Positions 9,749 to 22,041 of a stretch of DNA of 64,000 nucleotides are shown in pieces. Position numbers and translations under genes: made by a program. The DNA comes from Apiospora phragmitis (taxonomy: Eukaryota > Ascomycota > Sordariomycetes > Amphisphaeriales > Apiosporaceae): positions 868,001-932,000 of the forward strand of contig JAQQWL010000010.1 of the NCBI GenBank assembly GCA_038363925.1. Direction: 5' to 3'. Below the pieces are notes generated by a model. The model ran no database searches. It was not told the DNA's origin and saw only the letters and a list, made by a program, of their open reading frames with translations. Within the stretch, counting starts at the first letter, position 1. Each line of letters opens with the position of its first letter.

Positions 9749-12700
9749 ATGACCGGTACTCTTCCATCCCTTCTGGTCTTCGGGCCGCAGGGTGACATTG
9801 CCCTGGAAAAGGCCCACCAGAGTTTACATTTGGAGCTCAGTAGCAGTACTCGGCTGTCAGCTCTCCGGGAAGCGGTAGATGACCTCCCTCAGTTCTGGGA
9901 AACTCTGGTTGACTTCGATCCGAGTCTTCGTCAGGTCCCCGGCGCTAAGTACCTTGGCCAGCTCAAACAATGGCTCAATGGCGCAGGCCCGATCCCACAT
10001 TCACAACAGGCTGATCTGCCTAACCACTACGCTCTTGCCATCTCCGTGCTTCTGCAAATTACACAGTACACCCGCTACCTTGACCATCTCGGCCACGACT
10101 CGCACCGCAGACTTCTGGACAGCACGAAATCCGGAGGAGTGCAGGGCTTCTGTGTCGGTTTCCTGAGCGCTGTCGCCGTGGTAACGTCAAAAGCCGAAGC
10201 TGACATTGGCGCTTCCGCTGCCACGGCCCTTTGCCTTGCGGTGTGCATTGGGGCCTACGTCGACTTGGACGGCGCATGTTACTCGACCCCCACAGAATAC
10301 CGAGCAACTGCTCTGCGCTGGAGAGCAGGAAATGCCGAGGACAAGGCCGAGGTGGTTGCAGTCCTGGAAACAACGCCTCACGTGAGTTACATATAGCCAT
10401 GTGCCCTCTTGTGGCAGCACTGACCATTTCTCCATCAGGCATATATTTCCAGCGTCAATGATGTCGCGAGTGTCACTATCACCACCACAGCCGCCGACGC
10501 CAAGGGTCTCATTGACAGGGCACGCAAGAGCCATCTGCGTACCAGCGCTGTCCATGTACACGGTCGCTACCACACGCCCGACCATGCCCATGCAGTTGAT
10601 AAGCTGATGAAGTTTGCTTCACTCTGCAAAGCTGTTCAATTCCCGGAAGTTCAGGAGGTTCACATCCCGATATGCGACACTGCTACGGGCGAAATAGTAT
10701 CAGGTGGCTCGTTGACTCGATTAGCTCTGGAAAACACCCTACTGCACGTGGCCAACTGGTACAAAACACTGCAGTCGGCCATCAAGCAGCTCCCTGAGTC
10801 CCATCACACTATTGCATCCGCTGGCTTGGGTAATCCAATACCAGCATCCATATTGGCGGATGGCAATTTTGCCATAATTACTCTCAGCGACCTAGAGGAC
10901 TTGAATCCGATAGCAGGGAATATGCCCTCCAACGGTCGTGTGAACAGTCATGTAAATGGAGAGAGTGGAAATAATGCTACCAATGGCGCCCATGATGTTT
11001 CCAGCATTGACGGGTACGTCGACTTGGATCAATATCCTCCTCACTCCATCGCCATTGTCGGCATGGCGGGCAGGTTCCCGGGCGCCGACTCTGTTGATGA
11101 GCTATGGGACCTAATCATGGAGGGAAAGTCAACGGTCGAGCCCGCGCCTCTTGGTCGCCTTAAACTGCCCCAGACGGGAGAGCACGCAAACACCAAGTGG
11201 TGGGGCAACTTCCTCAAAGACCCGGAGGCCTTCGATCACAAATTCTTCAAAAAGCCGTCCCGCGAAGCGCTGGCATGGGATCCCCAGATGCGGATCCTGC
11301 TCGAAGTGGTGTACGAGGCCCTGGAGTCGTCAGGCTATTTCGGCCCCACGGACGCCCCCGAAACCCTCGACTACGGCTGTTACATCGGCGCCGTCATGAA
11401 CAACTACGAAGACAACGTCGCGTGCCAGCCCGCCACCGCCTACGCCACCGCCGGCACGCAGCGCTCCTTCTTCAGCGGCTGCATAAGCCACCACTTCGGC
11501 TGGACGGGGCCGGCGCTGACCCTCGACACCGCCTGCTCGTCGTCCTGGTCGCGCTGAATGCGGCCTGCCGCGCCATCTGGACGGGCGAGTGCGCCCGCGC
11601 CGTCGCGGGCGGCACCAACGTCATCACCAGCCCGTACGACTACCGCAACCTGGCCGCCGCGGGGTTCTTGAGCCCGTCGGGCCAGTGCAAGCCCTTCGAC
11701 GCCGGCGCCGACGGCTACTGCCGCGCCGAGGCCGTGTCGGTCGTCGTCCTCAAGCCGCTGGCGGACGCGATCAAGGAAAACGATAATATCCTGGGCGTCG
11801 TGGTAGCGTCGGCGGCCAACCAGAACCACAATCGCGGCCATATCGCGGCGCCGCAGGCGGACTCTCAGCTCGACCTTTTCCAGAAGGTGATCAAGCTGGG
11901 TGGTGTGAGCCCAGAAGCTGTAACCTACGTCGAGGCGCATGGGACCGGAAGTGAGTATCTCCTCAGCCCCCCTCACCTTCTCTTTCCTATTTTAGAGTAA
12001 ATTAGGAGAGGGAACCCCGTCGCTACAGCATACACTGACTTGCAATTTACCCCTATAGCTAGTGTAGGTGACCCAATCGAGGTGCAGAGCTTACGTGACG
12101 CCTTCGGCGGCCCGCAGCGAGACTCGCTTCTCCACTTCGGGGTCTATCAAGGGCAACATCGGCCACCCCGAGGCGACCGCCGGGGTAGCCGGCCTCGTCA
12201 AGGTGCTGCTGATGATAAGGCACCGGAAGATTACGCCGCAAGCCGGGCTCACCTCTCTGAACCCGAAGCTGCCCGAGTTCGGCAAGCACCAGATGGCCAT
12301 AGCCCGGCAGGCCATGCCCTGGGCGGCGCCGTCGCTTCTGGCGTGCGTCAACAGTTACGGTGCGGCCGGCAGCAACTCGGCCGCGCTGATCCGTCAGGGG
12401 CCGTCGTACGCCAAGCCCACGGTGCTCGCGCGGTGGGCGCAGTATCCGGTCTTCATCTCCGCGGGCTCGCTTGGTGGTCTCTCCCGGTTCAGCAGGAAAC
12501 TTCTGTCGTGGGTGCGGAACGCTAAGGCCGAGGGCCGTCCGGATCTACTGGCCCAATTAACGTTCAACCTTGCAGATAGGGGTAACCACTTGCTGCCCCA
12601 CTGCCTGGCCACGACCGTGAGCACAGTGCGGGATCTGGAGGCTAGCCTGGAGGCGGCCGCAAGCGGATCAGGCTTTAGCCAATCGCCAAAGCAGCCAAAG

Positions 12701-15700
12701 CCTATCATACTCGTGTTTGGGGGTCAGGAGAGCGACTTCATCGGCCTCTCGGAAGATGTGTACCGGTCATCGAAAATATTCCGCACGCATCTGGACTCCG
12801 TCAACGATCTCATGGTCGCCGACGGCCGGGAAAGCCTATACCCCTCTGTATTCCAATCAACGCCGGTCCGGGATCTGGTGACCTTACACTCGGCCCTTTT
12901 CGGCGTCCAGTACGCCTCCGCAAAGGCCTGGCTCGACTGCGGGCTCAAGGTCGATGCGGCTATTGGACATAGCTTCGGCCAGCTCACGGCGTTATGCGTT
13001 TCGGGCGTCCTTTCGCTCCCCGACGCCTTGAAGCTGGTTTCAGGACGGGCCGCCCTCATGCAAAACCACTGGGGCCCGGAGCCAGGTTCCATGCTGTTTT
13101 TGCAAGCTGACCGTGCGACCGTGGACGAGATTCTTCGGGCCCTCGAGTCCAACAAGGGCGGTGAGCACTATGCCGAGATCGCATGTCATAACGGGCCTAA
13201 AAGCCATGTCGTGGTTGGGTCTTCCAAGTCGATCGAGTTCCTGCAGAACCACGTTGCGACCACGCGGCATCTTCGTGACTCGGTTCGCACCAAGAGACTC
13301 AACGTCACCAACGGGTTTCACTCCCGATTCACCGAGCCGATGCTGCCACATCTCGATGCACTGGCAAAGCAGCTGGAGTGGGAAAAGCCCCAGATCCATC
13401 TGGAGACGACGGACGAAGTTCAGAGCAATCCGGCGCCGGACCACAGAAGCGTGTCGGAGCACACGAGGGATCCAGTGTTCTTCCAGCGGGCTATAGAGAG
13501 AATCGCGGCGAAGCACTCACAGTGCACATGGATCGAGGCAGGGCGGGGCTCTTCGGTCATGCAGCTAGTCAAGGGTTGTGTCGCAGATTCTCACGCCGCC
13601 CATACATTCCACACGTCTCCGCTCACTTCGGCCAATGCGTTGGACCTGCTCACCGACGTCACGGTCGATTTGTGGAAGAGCGGATACAGCGTGGAGTACT
13701 GGCCCTTCCACCGGATTCAGAAGCTGGACTACGAATACATTAGTTTGCCTCCCATCCAATTTGAGAAGACGCGCCACTGGCTTGAATTGACGGAAAGGGG
13801 TCCCGCGGAGGCTGTCGATGCGAAAGTTGTGCCGGACGAGGAAGAAAACACACGAGCTTCTCCGTTTCGTCGATTTCAAAGACGCCTCCAAGAGCGAGGC
13901 TGTCTTCCGGATCGATCCGCAGTCGGACCGCTTCCGGGACTTGCTCGGCGGGCATGTCATGGCCGGACAGAGCTTGGCGCCAGCATCCCTATACTTCGAG
14001 GTGGTGGCCCGCGCTGCTCTGTTTCTGGGGATGATACTCAAGCGACCAACTACGTGCCAACCGTCGAGGATTTGTTCATGAAGTCTCCCATCGGTCATAC
14101 TATCACCAAACACATTACCCTCGTCCTCAAAAAAATCGGGGGTGAGCCGCATCCTTCGTGGTCATTCTCCGTCACGACCCATGACACAGAAGGCCCCGAA
14201 GCGCAACCACTCGAACATTCCACCGGCACGGTCTGCCTGAAGAGACGGGATGACACTGCGGCCGCTAGAGAGTTCAGGCGTTCTGAGACTCTCATAGGCC
14301 CACGCCGTTGCGAAGAGATCCTGGGCCACCCAGATGCCGAAAAGATGCGAGGCAACCACCTCTATCGGGCCTTCAACACCGTCGTGCACTACGGCGAAGC
14401 ATTCCACGGCATCAAAGAAATATCCTGTCTCGGCCTGGAATCGGCGGGCAAGGTAAGAATCGCGCCGGGAGCACCCGAAGATCCGGTGGACCAGCGCCTT
14501 TGCGACACCCCTATGACCGACAGCTTCATGCAGGTCGCCGGCCTGATGGTGAACTACTTCAACAACCCGAGCATGGACGATGTCTTCGTCTGCATGAAGA
14601 TCGAGCAAATCCAAATCGGCGGAGGTTTCGATCCCGATGCCGAGGAGTGGCTTGTCTACGCCACCATGAGCAACACGGGCGAGAGCGACGTTGTGGCGGA
14701 TGCGTACGTATTTGGCGTCAGGACCAGAAAGATGGTCATGGCCGTGTTCGGGCTCCGTTTTGCCAAGATGTCGCAGAGTCTGCTGGGCCGGATGCTGAAG
14801 AGCGTCAACAAAGTTGCGAACACCAAACCCCCTGTGGTCATAACGGAAGAGAAGAAGAGCACGGAAGATTACAATCCCCTCCCTAGTACCCCACAACGGC
14901 CGACTGCGTCGCCGACGCAGAAGACGTCTGGAAAGCGACGGGAGGTGCTGCAGATCCTGTCTAATATTAGTGATGTCCCAATCGACGAAATCACAGACGA
15001 TATATCCTTGGACGATCTTGGAGTCGATTCCCTGATGGCGACCGAGATGCTCAACGACGTTCGGTCGGTGTTGGGTATCATCATTGACTTGTCAACCTTC
15101 CTGTTCTTTCCCAATGTCCAAGCCCTCGTCAAACATGTCGAGGAGAAACTTGGCATTGTTGGTAGTGTGGAGGAAGACGGCGAACCAGATACAGATTCTG
15201 GAGTTAGTGATATTGGCACACCCAGCGACAGACCCGGGACCGCCACATCGGCAGATGATATGATAGAAAGAACGAAAGCTGCTGGTGCGATTGCTGCTGT
15301 TGCTTCTGTTACTTTTGCTGATACCCCGGCCATCTCGGCGCTGGAGGCATTCCAAAAAACGCGTATGAACTTCGACCGGCGGGCCGAGATGACGCAGGCG
15401 GTCGGCTTCTGGGACAAGGCGTACCCGTACCAGGCACGACTGGTTCTGGCCTACGTCGTCGAGGCATTTGCCGAGCTGGGGTGTTCCATGAAGCAGCTGC
15501 GAAGCGGCGAGGTGGCGCCGCAGATCAAGATTGTCGGCAACCACAAGCGGCTAGTGCGTCAGCTCTGGCGCGTGCTCGAGGACGGGGGCCTCGTCACCAT
15601 GTCGACTTCGCCTTCCGGAGCCGACCGAGAAGAGTTCATTCGGACAGATAGACCAGTGGATCCTGCCGAGGCCGAGTCCATCTACCACAGCATCATTGAC

Positions 15701-17657
15701 CTGTACCCGCAGCACGCCATGGTGAACAGGCTGGTGCGCGCGGCTGGGTCCCAGATGGCCGCGTGCCTGCGCGGCGACAAGGTGGGGATGCAGGTGCTCT
15801 TCGGCGACCGCGACGTCAAGAAGATGCTGCAGGAGTTCTACGAGCATTGGCCGCTCCTAAGAACAGCCACTCTCGCTCTAGGCGACTTTCTGTCCGAGGC
15901 ATTCTCTTCTGCCACAGCAGCGACCGGCGGAAGAAGCGGCGGCAAGTTCCGCATCCTCGAGATCGGCGGCGGGACAGGCGGCACGACCCGCCATATTGTC
16001 GAGCGTCTCCGGAGCCGGGGGGTCAACTTCGATTACGTCTTCACCGACGTCAGCGCCTCGCTCGTGCACAGCATGGCGCGACAATGCAAGGACGTGCCGG
16101 AGCTGTCTTTTGACGTCCTGGACGTCGAACAGCCGCCCAAGCCCGAGTACGCGGGCGCCTTCCACTGCGTCATCGCCACCAACTGCATCCACGCCACGCG
16201 GGATCTCGAGGCGTCGCTGCGGAACGTGCGCCCGCTGCTGCGCGAGAAGGACGGCGTGCTGGCGCTGGTCGAGGTCACGCGGAACATGTTCTGGTTCGAT
16301 GTCGTGTTCGGCCTGTTCGACGGCTGGTGGCTGTACGATGACGGGCGCGCGCACGCGGTCGTCGACGAGCGGCATTGGGAGCGCAGGCTTAAGGCGGCCG
16401 GGTTCGAGGCCGTGGCGTGGAGTGACGGCGATACGCCCGAGTCCAAGTCGGTCCGCGTCATCGCTGCGTTCCCGACTGGGGATGTGATTGCTACCCCTGA
16501 GCGGACAGTCAAGGCGGCGATGGAAACCTTGACGTACAAGACGGTCGAAGATCTGGAAGTTCAGGCCGATGTCTATTATCCCCTGGAGGACCAGGTAGTA
16601 GCTAGCAGCAAATTGCCGGTTGGTTCGTAAACGAGGTCATTCTTCTACAAATACAAGAAGCCCAGCTACTAATACCAAGCACGCAGCTCTCATGATCCAC
16701 GGGGGCAGTCACATTCTATTCAGCCGAAAGGATGTGAGACCCGCGCAGACTCGCTTGCTACTCAAGAAGGGATTCCTGCCAGTCAGTCTAGACTACCGGC
16801 TCTGTCCCGAGGTCCCCCTGATGGAGGGCGCCATGGTGGACGTGTGCGACGCCCTCGACTGGGCCCGCCACCAGCTGCCCAAGATAACGCTCCAGCACAA
16901 CCCCGGCCTCCAGATCGACGGAGAGCGCGTCGTGGTCGTGGGCTGGTCGTCGGGCGGCCAGCTGGCCATGTCCCTGGCGTGGACGGCGCCGGCGCGCGGC
17001 CTGCGCGCCCCGGAGGCCGTGCTGGCCTTCTACGCCCCGACCAACTACGAGGACGGGTGGTGGCAGCACCCGATCGAGCCCGCGGGCGCGCCGTACAAGC
17101 CGGGTGAGCAGCAGTGCTACGACGTCCTCGAGGGGGTCCGGGACCGGCCTATCGCCAAGTACGAGATGGTCGGGGCGTGGGAGGAGCCCGTGGCCGACCC
17201 GCGCAGCCACAGCGATCCGCGCATTAGGATCGTGCTGCACATCAACTGGAAGGCGCAGACCTTGCCCGTGATCCTCGGGGGCCTGCCCAGCCGTAAAGCA
17301 GCCGCAGCTGCGGATTCTTCTTCTTCGGACGTCGTCGACGTCGACTGGAACGCGCTCCCGCAGCCGTCGCTAGAGACTATCCGGGCGGCCAGTCCGTATG
17401 CGCACATAGACCGGGGCACGTATCGCGTCCCGACCTACTTCATCCACGGTACTGCGGATGATCTCATTCCGTGGCAGCAAAGCCAATGCACGTACAAGTT
17501 GATGAAAGAGGCGGGTATCGAAACTGGGATGGTGCTTGTGGACGGCGCTCCTCACATCTGCGACCTGAGCGGTGACCCTAGGTCGGAGGCTTGGAAGGCC
17601 GTCGTGGAAGGTTATGATTTCATTTGCTCTTTCGCATCTGGAGGGATGGGAAAATAG
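9749..17657 (+). CDS. Non-reducing polyketide synthase, SAT-KS-AT-PT-ACP-CMeT-esterase, with four frameshifts
   Basis: Exons 9749-10381, 10439-11950, 12059-16622 and 16687-17657, about 2,560 residues in all. The final intron (16623-16686) rejoins KLPV to ALMIHGG. Domains in order: SAT (GFCVG active-site motif near residue 135, later GRYH); KS (begins SIAIVGMAGRFPG near 414; DTACSSS with catalytic Cys near 577; EAHGTG; KGNIGH); AT (GHSFGQ near 1018); PT (GGHVMAGQSLAP with catalytic His near 1345; DSFMQVAG); one ACP (GVDSL near 1705); C-methyltransferase (LEIGGGTGG near 2014); C-terminal alpha/beta-hydrolase (GWSSGG, HGTADDLIP, APHICD). This order is that of the NR-PKS group making methylated orsellinic-acid-type products, such as 5-methyl- or 3,5-dimethylorsellinate synthases. 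The product here is inferred only at class level. Frame changes are needed near 11,548, 12,140, 13,847 and 14,032. If real, they inactivate KS and PT. Otherwise they are assembly indels. Confidence 0.9.
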
Positions 17658-18065
17658 TGAAATCACTGTATTATAGAGAATGAATTAGTAGTGGATAGTG
17701 CCTAGTAAAGTACGAATTGATATATTTAGATGCTATACATACTTGGGGGCACCTATGCTTTTGTAAGCACGCTCTAATAGGGGCTGCACATCGGGCTAGG
17801 CAAATCATGGATGCCACTTCCGGCAATTTGGAATGGGCTGCCCTAGCGGATTGTGGACATGATTACTGCCTTTTCTGAGGAATTGTGTCATATCATTGTA
17901 ACCTACACCCAGCAGAGACCCACGAACCAGTTAAGCCTTCGGTGAGCCTTCTTGAGATGCAGTCTTACCAGGATGTGCCTGGGTAAGGAATAACCTGCCC
18001 TAGCCCCCAATCTCAAGATCTTTATAGACTTCCACGCGAGGCTTGAAGATTAGATTGGGACCATC
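17658..18065. other. Intergenic gap between PKS genes
   Basis: About 400 bp with no recognisable coding sequence. The 3' UTR of the NR-PKS probably lies at its left end. Confidence 0.4.
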
Positions 18066-18734
18066 ATGTCCCGCAACAAAGATTTCATACAGCTGATACT
18101 CGTTCGGCCGCCCTCTGCCATCAGAGCGGCCCCGCTTTCCAGCACCATAACTGCCGAGACCGAGCTATATCGCCGCAACCGGAACGTAGCCCAGGACATG
18201 AGCCCCGCAGACACCGTAGACATCCTCGCTTTTCTGGACCTCTACTATGACCCCACGATGGCGTGTAAAGAGGCACAATGCCGGTATAACCAAGTGTTGG
18301 TCGGCCCCGTTACCTCCCTGGATCTGCCCGACAGTGAAGAGCTTCGTGTGGACCTCAAGCACTTTCCCATGCTCTCCGGTTTCGCATTCGCGGCCGCCCA
18401 AGTGAAGAGTGCCCAAGGACCACACAGCGCCGCGAGTGGGGCAAGTCAACCGGCCGTGCTATTCCGGCAAGCTGTGGATCCCAGGGCACGCGCGAGCATC
18501 GTCGTCAATGCCTTGGTAGCAAAGTTGGCGCGCGCATTGAGTGTTGCGGAGGATGATATTTACAAGCGGCGTCCGCTGTCCGAGTGCAGTGTGGACTCTC
18601 TGATGGCTATCGAGCTGCGAAACTGGTTCAAGCACGACTTTGGGGCCGCCGTGGCGGTATTCGAGATCATGGATAGCGGCGTACCATTCATGGGCATTGG
18701 TAAGCTGGTTGCGGACAGGGCTGCTTCTACATGA
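18066..18734 (+). pseudogene. C-terminal remnant of a highly reducing PKS (KR tail plus ACP)
   Basis: An uninterrupted 222-codon frame from ATG at 18066. Residues about 50-110 (ILAFLDLYYDP...QVLVG) match the linker after the ketoreductase of fungal HR-PKSs. Residues about 150-222 form an acyl-carrier domain: LARALSVAEDDIYKRRPLSE, then CSVDSLMAIELRNWF with the phosphopantetheine serine in VDSL, then the AVFEIMDS/GIGKLVADR ending typical of HR-PKS C-termini. A complete HR-PKS would be around 2,300-2,500 residues, and nothing upstream encodes the KS, AT, DH, ER or KR. It is therefore either a deletion remnant or, less likely, a free-standing carrier protein. Its position 0.4 kb after the NR-PKS suggests a former tandem HR-PKS/NR-PKS cluster. 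Confidence 0.75.
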
Positions 18735-19426
18735 GTATCTTATGCTGCAACATTGGCTTAGAAGTGTATAACCGTCTCCTTCTCGCCTAACGGCTAAACA
18801 TTAGCGTCTATTCTGCGGATCACAGTGACACTGGAAAAGGAGTGCGTCGTTGTAGGTATGCTTGTGAGGGCTATAACATACAGCCACGTTTTACTTGCCA
18901 CCCTCAACTAGAAGACAATGATCCAATAGGAGCTCAAGGCACTGTTCGGGCCTGTGTGAGAGTACCACATATACCTGCTATTTTCCCTTTGGGTAAAATG
19001 TCGAGTCCGTTCAACGTCAGCCCTAGTATCTCATGCGCCCACTACAATTTCAGCTTCTTACTAGGTATCCCTTACCACGTGCACGTAACTATATAGTTTA
19101 TCAGGCAAATAAAACCTAGGGCAGCGGCACCTTGGCATTGCGTAACCACTTCCTCCCCGCGCCTTACGACCATATTCCTTTACGGTGTATGCGTAACTAC
19201 ACAAGAGATGAGCCAATATGGCATCATCATAGATTACAGGGTTACTACCTAGGTACGAGACATTTTCCTGACGCAAAACCGAGGGCGGAGGCCAAGGCGC
19301 CAATGCAGGTTTGAAGAGGTATAAGTATCGATAGCTTCCACAGGAAGATGTTGGTTTGGCATAAATGTCCATCAACTAAAGCTTCAAATAAATAGTTCTT
19401 CGCGAAATCCGAAATTCAAGCAAAGC
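18735..19426. other. Intergenic region
   Basis: About 690 bp. Short frames on both strands show no family resemblance. Confidence 0.4.
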
Positions 19427-20935
19427 ATGTATCATTTCTTCTTGAGGGCAGCGACGGTGGCGTCTTTGATGTCTGTGCTTCCTCTGCTTTCCAATGTCGC
19501 TGCCGAGCCTTTACCTCATCCAGTCGAACAGTTGCTGAGGAGACAACTCCTGCCAGCCCCAAGGGTGTCAAGACAATCACAACACCAAATAACGTGACAG
19601 TTAGATATAAAGCACCGGGCCCGGAGGGTGTCTGCGAGACAACCCCGGGTGTCAAGTCCTATTCGGGATATGGTGGCTCATTCATAGTGTTATGACTAAC
19701 ACGTCTACCAGCCATCGGCCCTTGCAACGTCACCGCAAACGGCACCTCGATCTTAAACCCCTACTCATGGACTGAAGAAAGCAACATGCTCTTCCTCTCG
19801 CAGCCGGTCGCGCCGCTTCCACCTCTGGACCGAGAGCTACGGCGGCCACTGGGGCCCCGGCTTCTTCCGCCACTTCTGGGAGCAGAACGAGCGCATCCGG
19901 AACGGGACCACCGGCGGTCGCGGCGTGCAGCTCGAGATGGGGTCGCTCGGCATCATCAACGGGCTCGTTTCGGCGCGCGTCCAGTACCCCTTCTACCCCG
20001 AGTTCGGGCGCAACAACACGTACGGCATCGCGGTCAACGAGTTCACCTATAAGCTGATGAAGTTAAACATGGAAATGACGGGTGAGTTGCACTGTGTTGC
20101 TCATCCCATTCAACCGTCCAAGCTTGAGCCAATCCTTAGAACATATATCAACATCATTAGTCAACTTACTTTACCTCCCCCCCCCTAATTAATCGTGCAC
20201 TTCCAATCTGCATACCAGCTAACAACCTCGTCTCATCCTCTAGGCGGTTGCAAGACTGCCGTCGACAACTGCATCCTCACGGACCACCTGCCGCAAGGGG
20301 AGACTCTGTGCGCCCACGCGCACATGGTGTGCACGAATCTAGTGGTGGGCCCCTTCACCACCCTGGGCGGGCGCGACAACTACGACATCCGGGCCGCGGC
20401 GAACGCGGACATCCCGCGGAGCCGGTACTGGATGGACTACGTCAACACGGCGCGCGTCCAGGACGCCCTGGGCGTCGACCTCAACTACACGAACAAGTCT
20501 AGCATCGGCGTCAACCTCACGTTCGCGCTCCAGGGCGACCAGGTCCGCGATACCACGTTCCACGACCTCGAGTGGCTCCTGGCCAAGGGCGTGCGGGTTG
20601 CGTTGATCTACGGCGATGCTGTGAGTTCCTTCTTCTAACTTTTGGCTCGATGTTCTAGATTTAGGCGATGACGAAATACTAACTAACCTGAAAAACACAG
20701 GACTTCCTCTGCAACTGGGTAGGCGGCGAAGCCGTCTCGCTGGCGCTGAAGTGGCCCAATGTGTCTGCGTTCGCCAATGCGGACTACGCGCCCTTCACCG
20801 TCGCCGGAAGCAATACCAACAAGACGTACGGCGAGACGCGGCAGTACGGCGGGCTGTCATTCACGCGCGTCTACGACGCCGACCTTCGAGAGCCACGGGG
20901 CGGCCAACGCGACTGCTACGAACGCTGGGTGGGAT
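19427..20935 (+). pseudogene. Decayed S10 serine carboxypeptidase
   Basis: Pieces appear in the family order: PKGVKTITTPNNVTVRYKAP and CETTPGVKSYSGY (about 19,557-19,673), GPCNVTANGTS..NPYSWTEE (from 19,715), RFHLWTESYGGHWGPGFF with the catalytic Ser (about 19,815-19,870), then NNTYGIAVNEF, an intron (20082-20243), GGCKTAVDNC, a second intron (20621-20700), and the catalytic-Asp block YGDADFLCNWVGGEAV. Missing are the WLNGGPG oxyanion region, about 50 residues before GPCNV and about 70 residues between LSQPV and RRFHLW. After SFTRVYDA the GHEVP block with the catalytic His is gone. A frame change also separates the hydrophobic leader (from ATG at 19427) from the PKGV segment. Fungal S10 enzymes are secreted or vacuolar and remove C-terminal residues from peptides. 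This copy cannot be active. Confidence 0.8.
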
Positions 20936-21455
20936 AAGGGGGCGATGTTCACTGGGAGACCGGGGGACTGGAAGAAGAGGAGGGGGGTTTGGTCTGAAAG
21001 AAGGGGACGGACGGACAGGACGGGCGGATCTTGGCGCAATGCTTGGTTACTTATGTAGATAGAGTTAGTAGTTTTACGGAAGGTCTTGGGAATTTCTATG
21101 CTCTACATATTGTCCACTGTCCCTGGCGTCTAGTGCGCTGTTGGTTTGGAACGAACAACTAGTTCCTTGGATAAAGGGTCACAGGCCTTCGTATCACTAC
21201 TAAGTGCATGTATGTAAAACTTTACGTATGACAACGGGAAACATTGAAGACGCCTATGATAGGTTGGTATATCTTTAGTATTCATGTAATCTCTATCAGG
21301 ACCCCAGGGCTATGGGTACTTAATGCAATTCGATTGGTGTATGAGACCAAGAACATCTCTGCTGCACCGGGTGGAAGAGCATCGAGTGTGTAAACAACTT
21401 GCGCATTTCAACAACTCCAGCAAATTTGCAGTCGCCCCTTGGTTCTTTGTCCCTT
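20936..21455. other. Intergenic region
   Basis: About 520 bp between the carboxypeptidase relic and the 3' end of the glutaredoxin gene. No additional gene was seen. The right end probably holds the glutaredoxin 3' UTR. Confidence 0.4.
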
Positions 21456-21993
21456 CTATGCCTTGACAGCGCCGACGCTGGACAGCAGCGACTTGAGCTC
21501 CTTAGCCTTGGCCTGGAGATCGCTGTTGCCGCCGATGTGCTTCTGACCAATGAAGACGTTGGGAACGGTGCGCTGGCCGGTCAGCTTCTCGAGAGCGTCC
21601 TGTATGGCAGAGCCATCTTCCTCCTGGTCGAGCTCGAGGGCGTAGAAGTCGGCGTTGTTGTCCCTGAGGAGCTTCTTGGTCTGGTTGCAGTAGGGGCAGT
21701 ACGACTTGGAGAACACCGCTAAAACGAACGAATATGTCAGTGCCAAAGGACTACATGTGTAGAATCAAAGGCGAATTGGGAGTGGAAACTGCTGCCCGCC
21801 ACGAGCGCATGCGCCGGGTCGAATGCGACGGACAGCGGTGGGCGCTCAATGAGGGGAAGAGAGAGAAAGGATTCGAGATTGACGTACCGACGGCGTTTCC
21901 GTCGATGATGGACTGGGCCTTTTGAGTAGCGGCAGACATGGCTTCGGCTGTGACTGGTGATGAGAATAATCGGCGGATGAAAGATAAAGACAT
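21456..21993 (-). CDS. Dithiol glutaredoxin
   Basis: Two exons on the minus strand, 21993-21888 and 21718-21456, with an intron running GTACGT to TTTAG. The product is 122 residues if started at 21993, or 104 if started at the second ATG (21939, MSAATQKAQSIIDG). Motifs are the dithiol active site SKSYCPYCNQTKK, the GSH-contact TVPNVFI with cis-Pro, and the GGNSDL turn. These define a class I glutaredoxin, which uses glutathione to reduce protein disulfides and mixed disulfides. The 18-residue extension before the second Met (MSLSFIRRLFSSPVTAEA) is Arg/Ser-rich and amphipathic, like a mitochondrial presequence. Alternative starts could therefore give mitochondrial and cytosolic forms. The sequence is intact. 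Confidence 0.93.
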
Positions 21994-22025
21994 ATGGTGT
22001 TTTATTCAAGTCAAAGGAATGAATG

Positions 22026-22041
22026 GCTCTCTCTCTCTCTC
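22026..22041. repeat. (CT)n microsatellite in the glutaredoxin leader
   Basis: A run of eight CT dinucleotides directly upstream of the glutaredoxin start (GA-rich on the coding strand). Such tracts are common in fungal promoters and 5' UTRs. Confidence 0.7.

Noticed and set aside
18842..19375. Frames of 60-104 codons on both strands between the HR-PKS remnant and the carboxypeptidase relic
   Set aside because: No conserved features; overlapping frames on both strands suggest chance.
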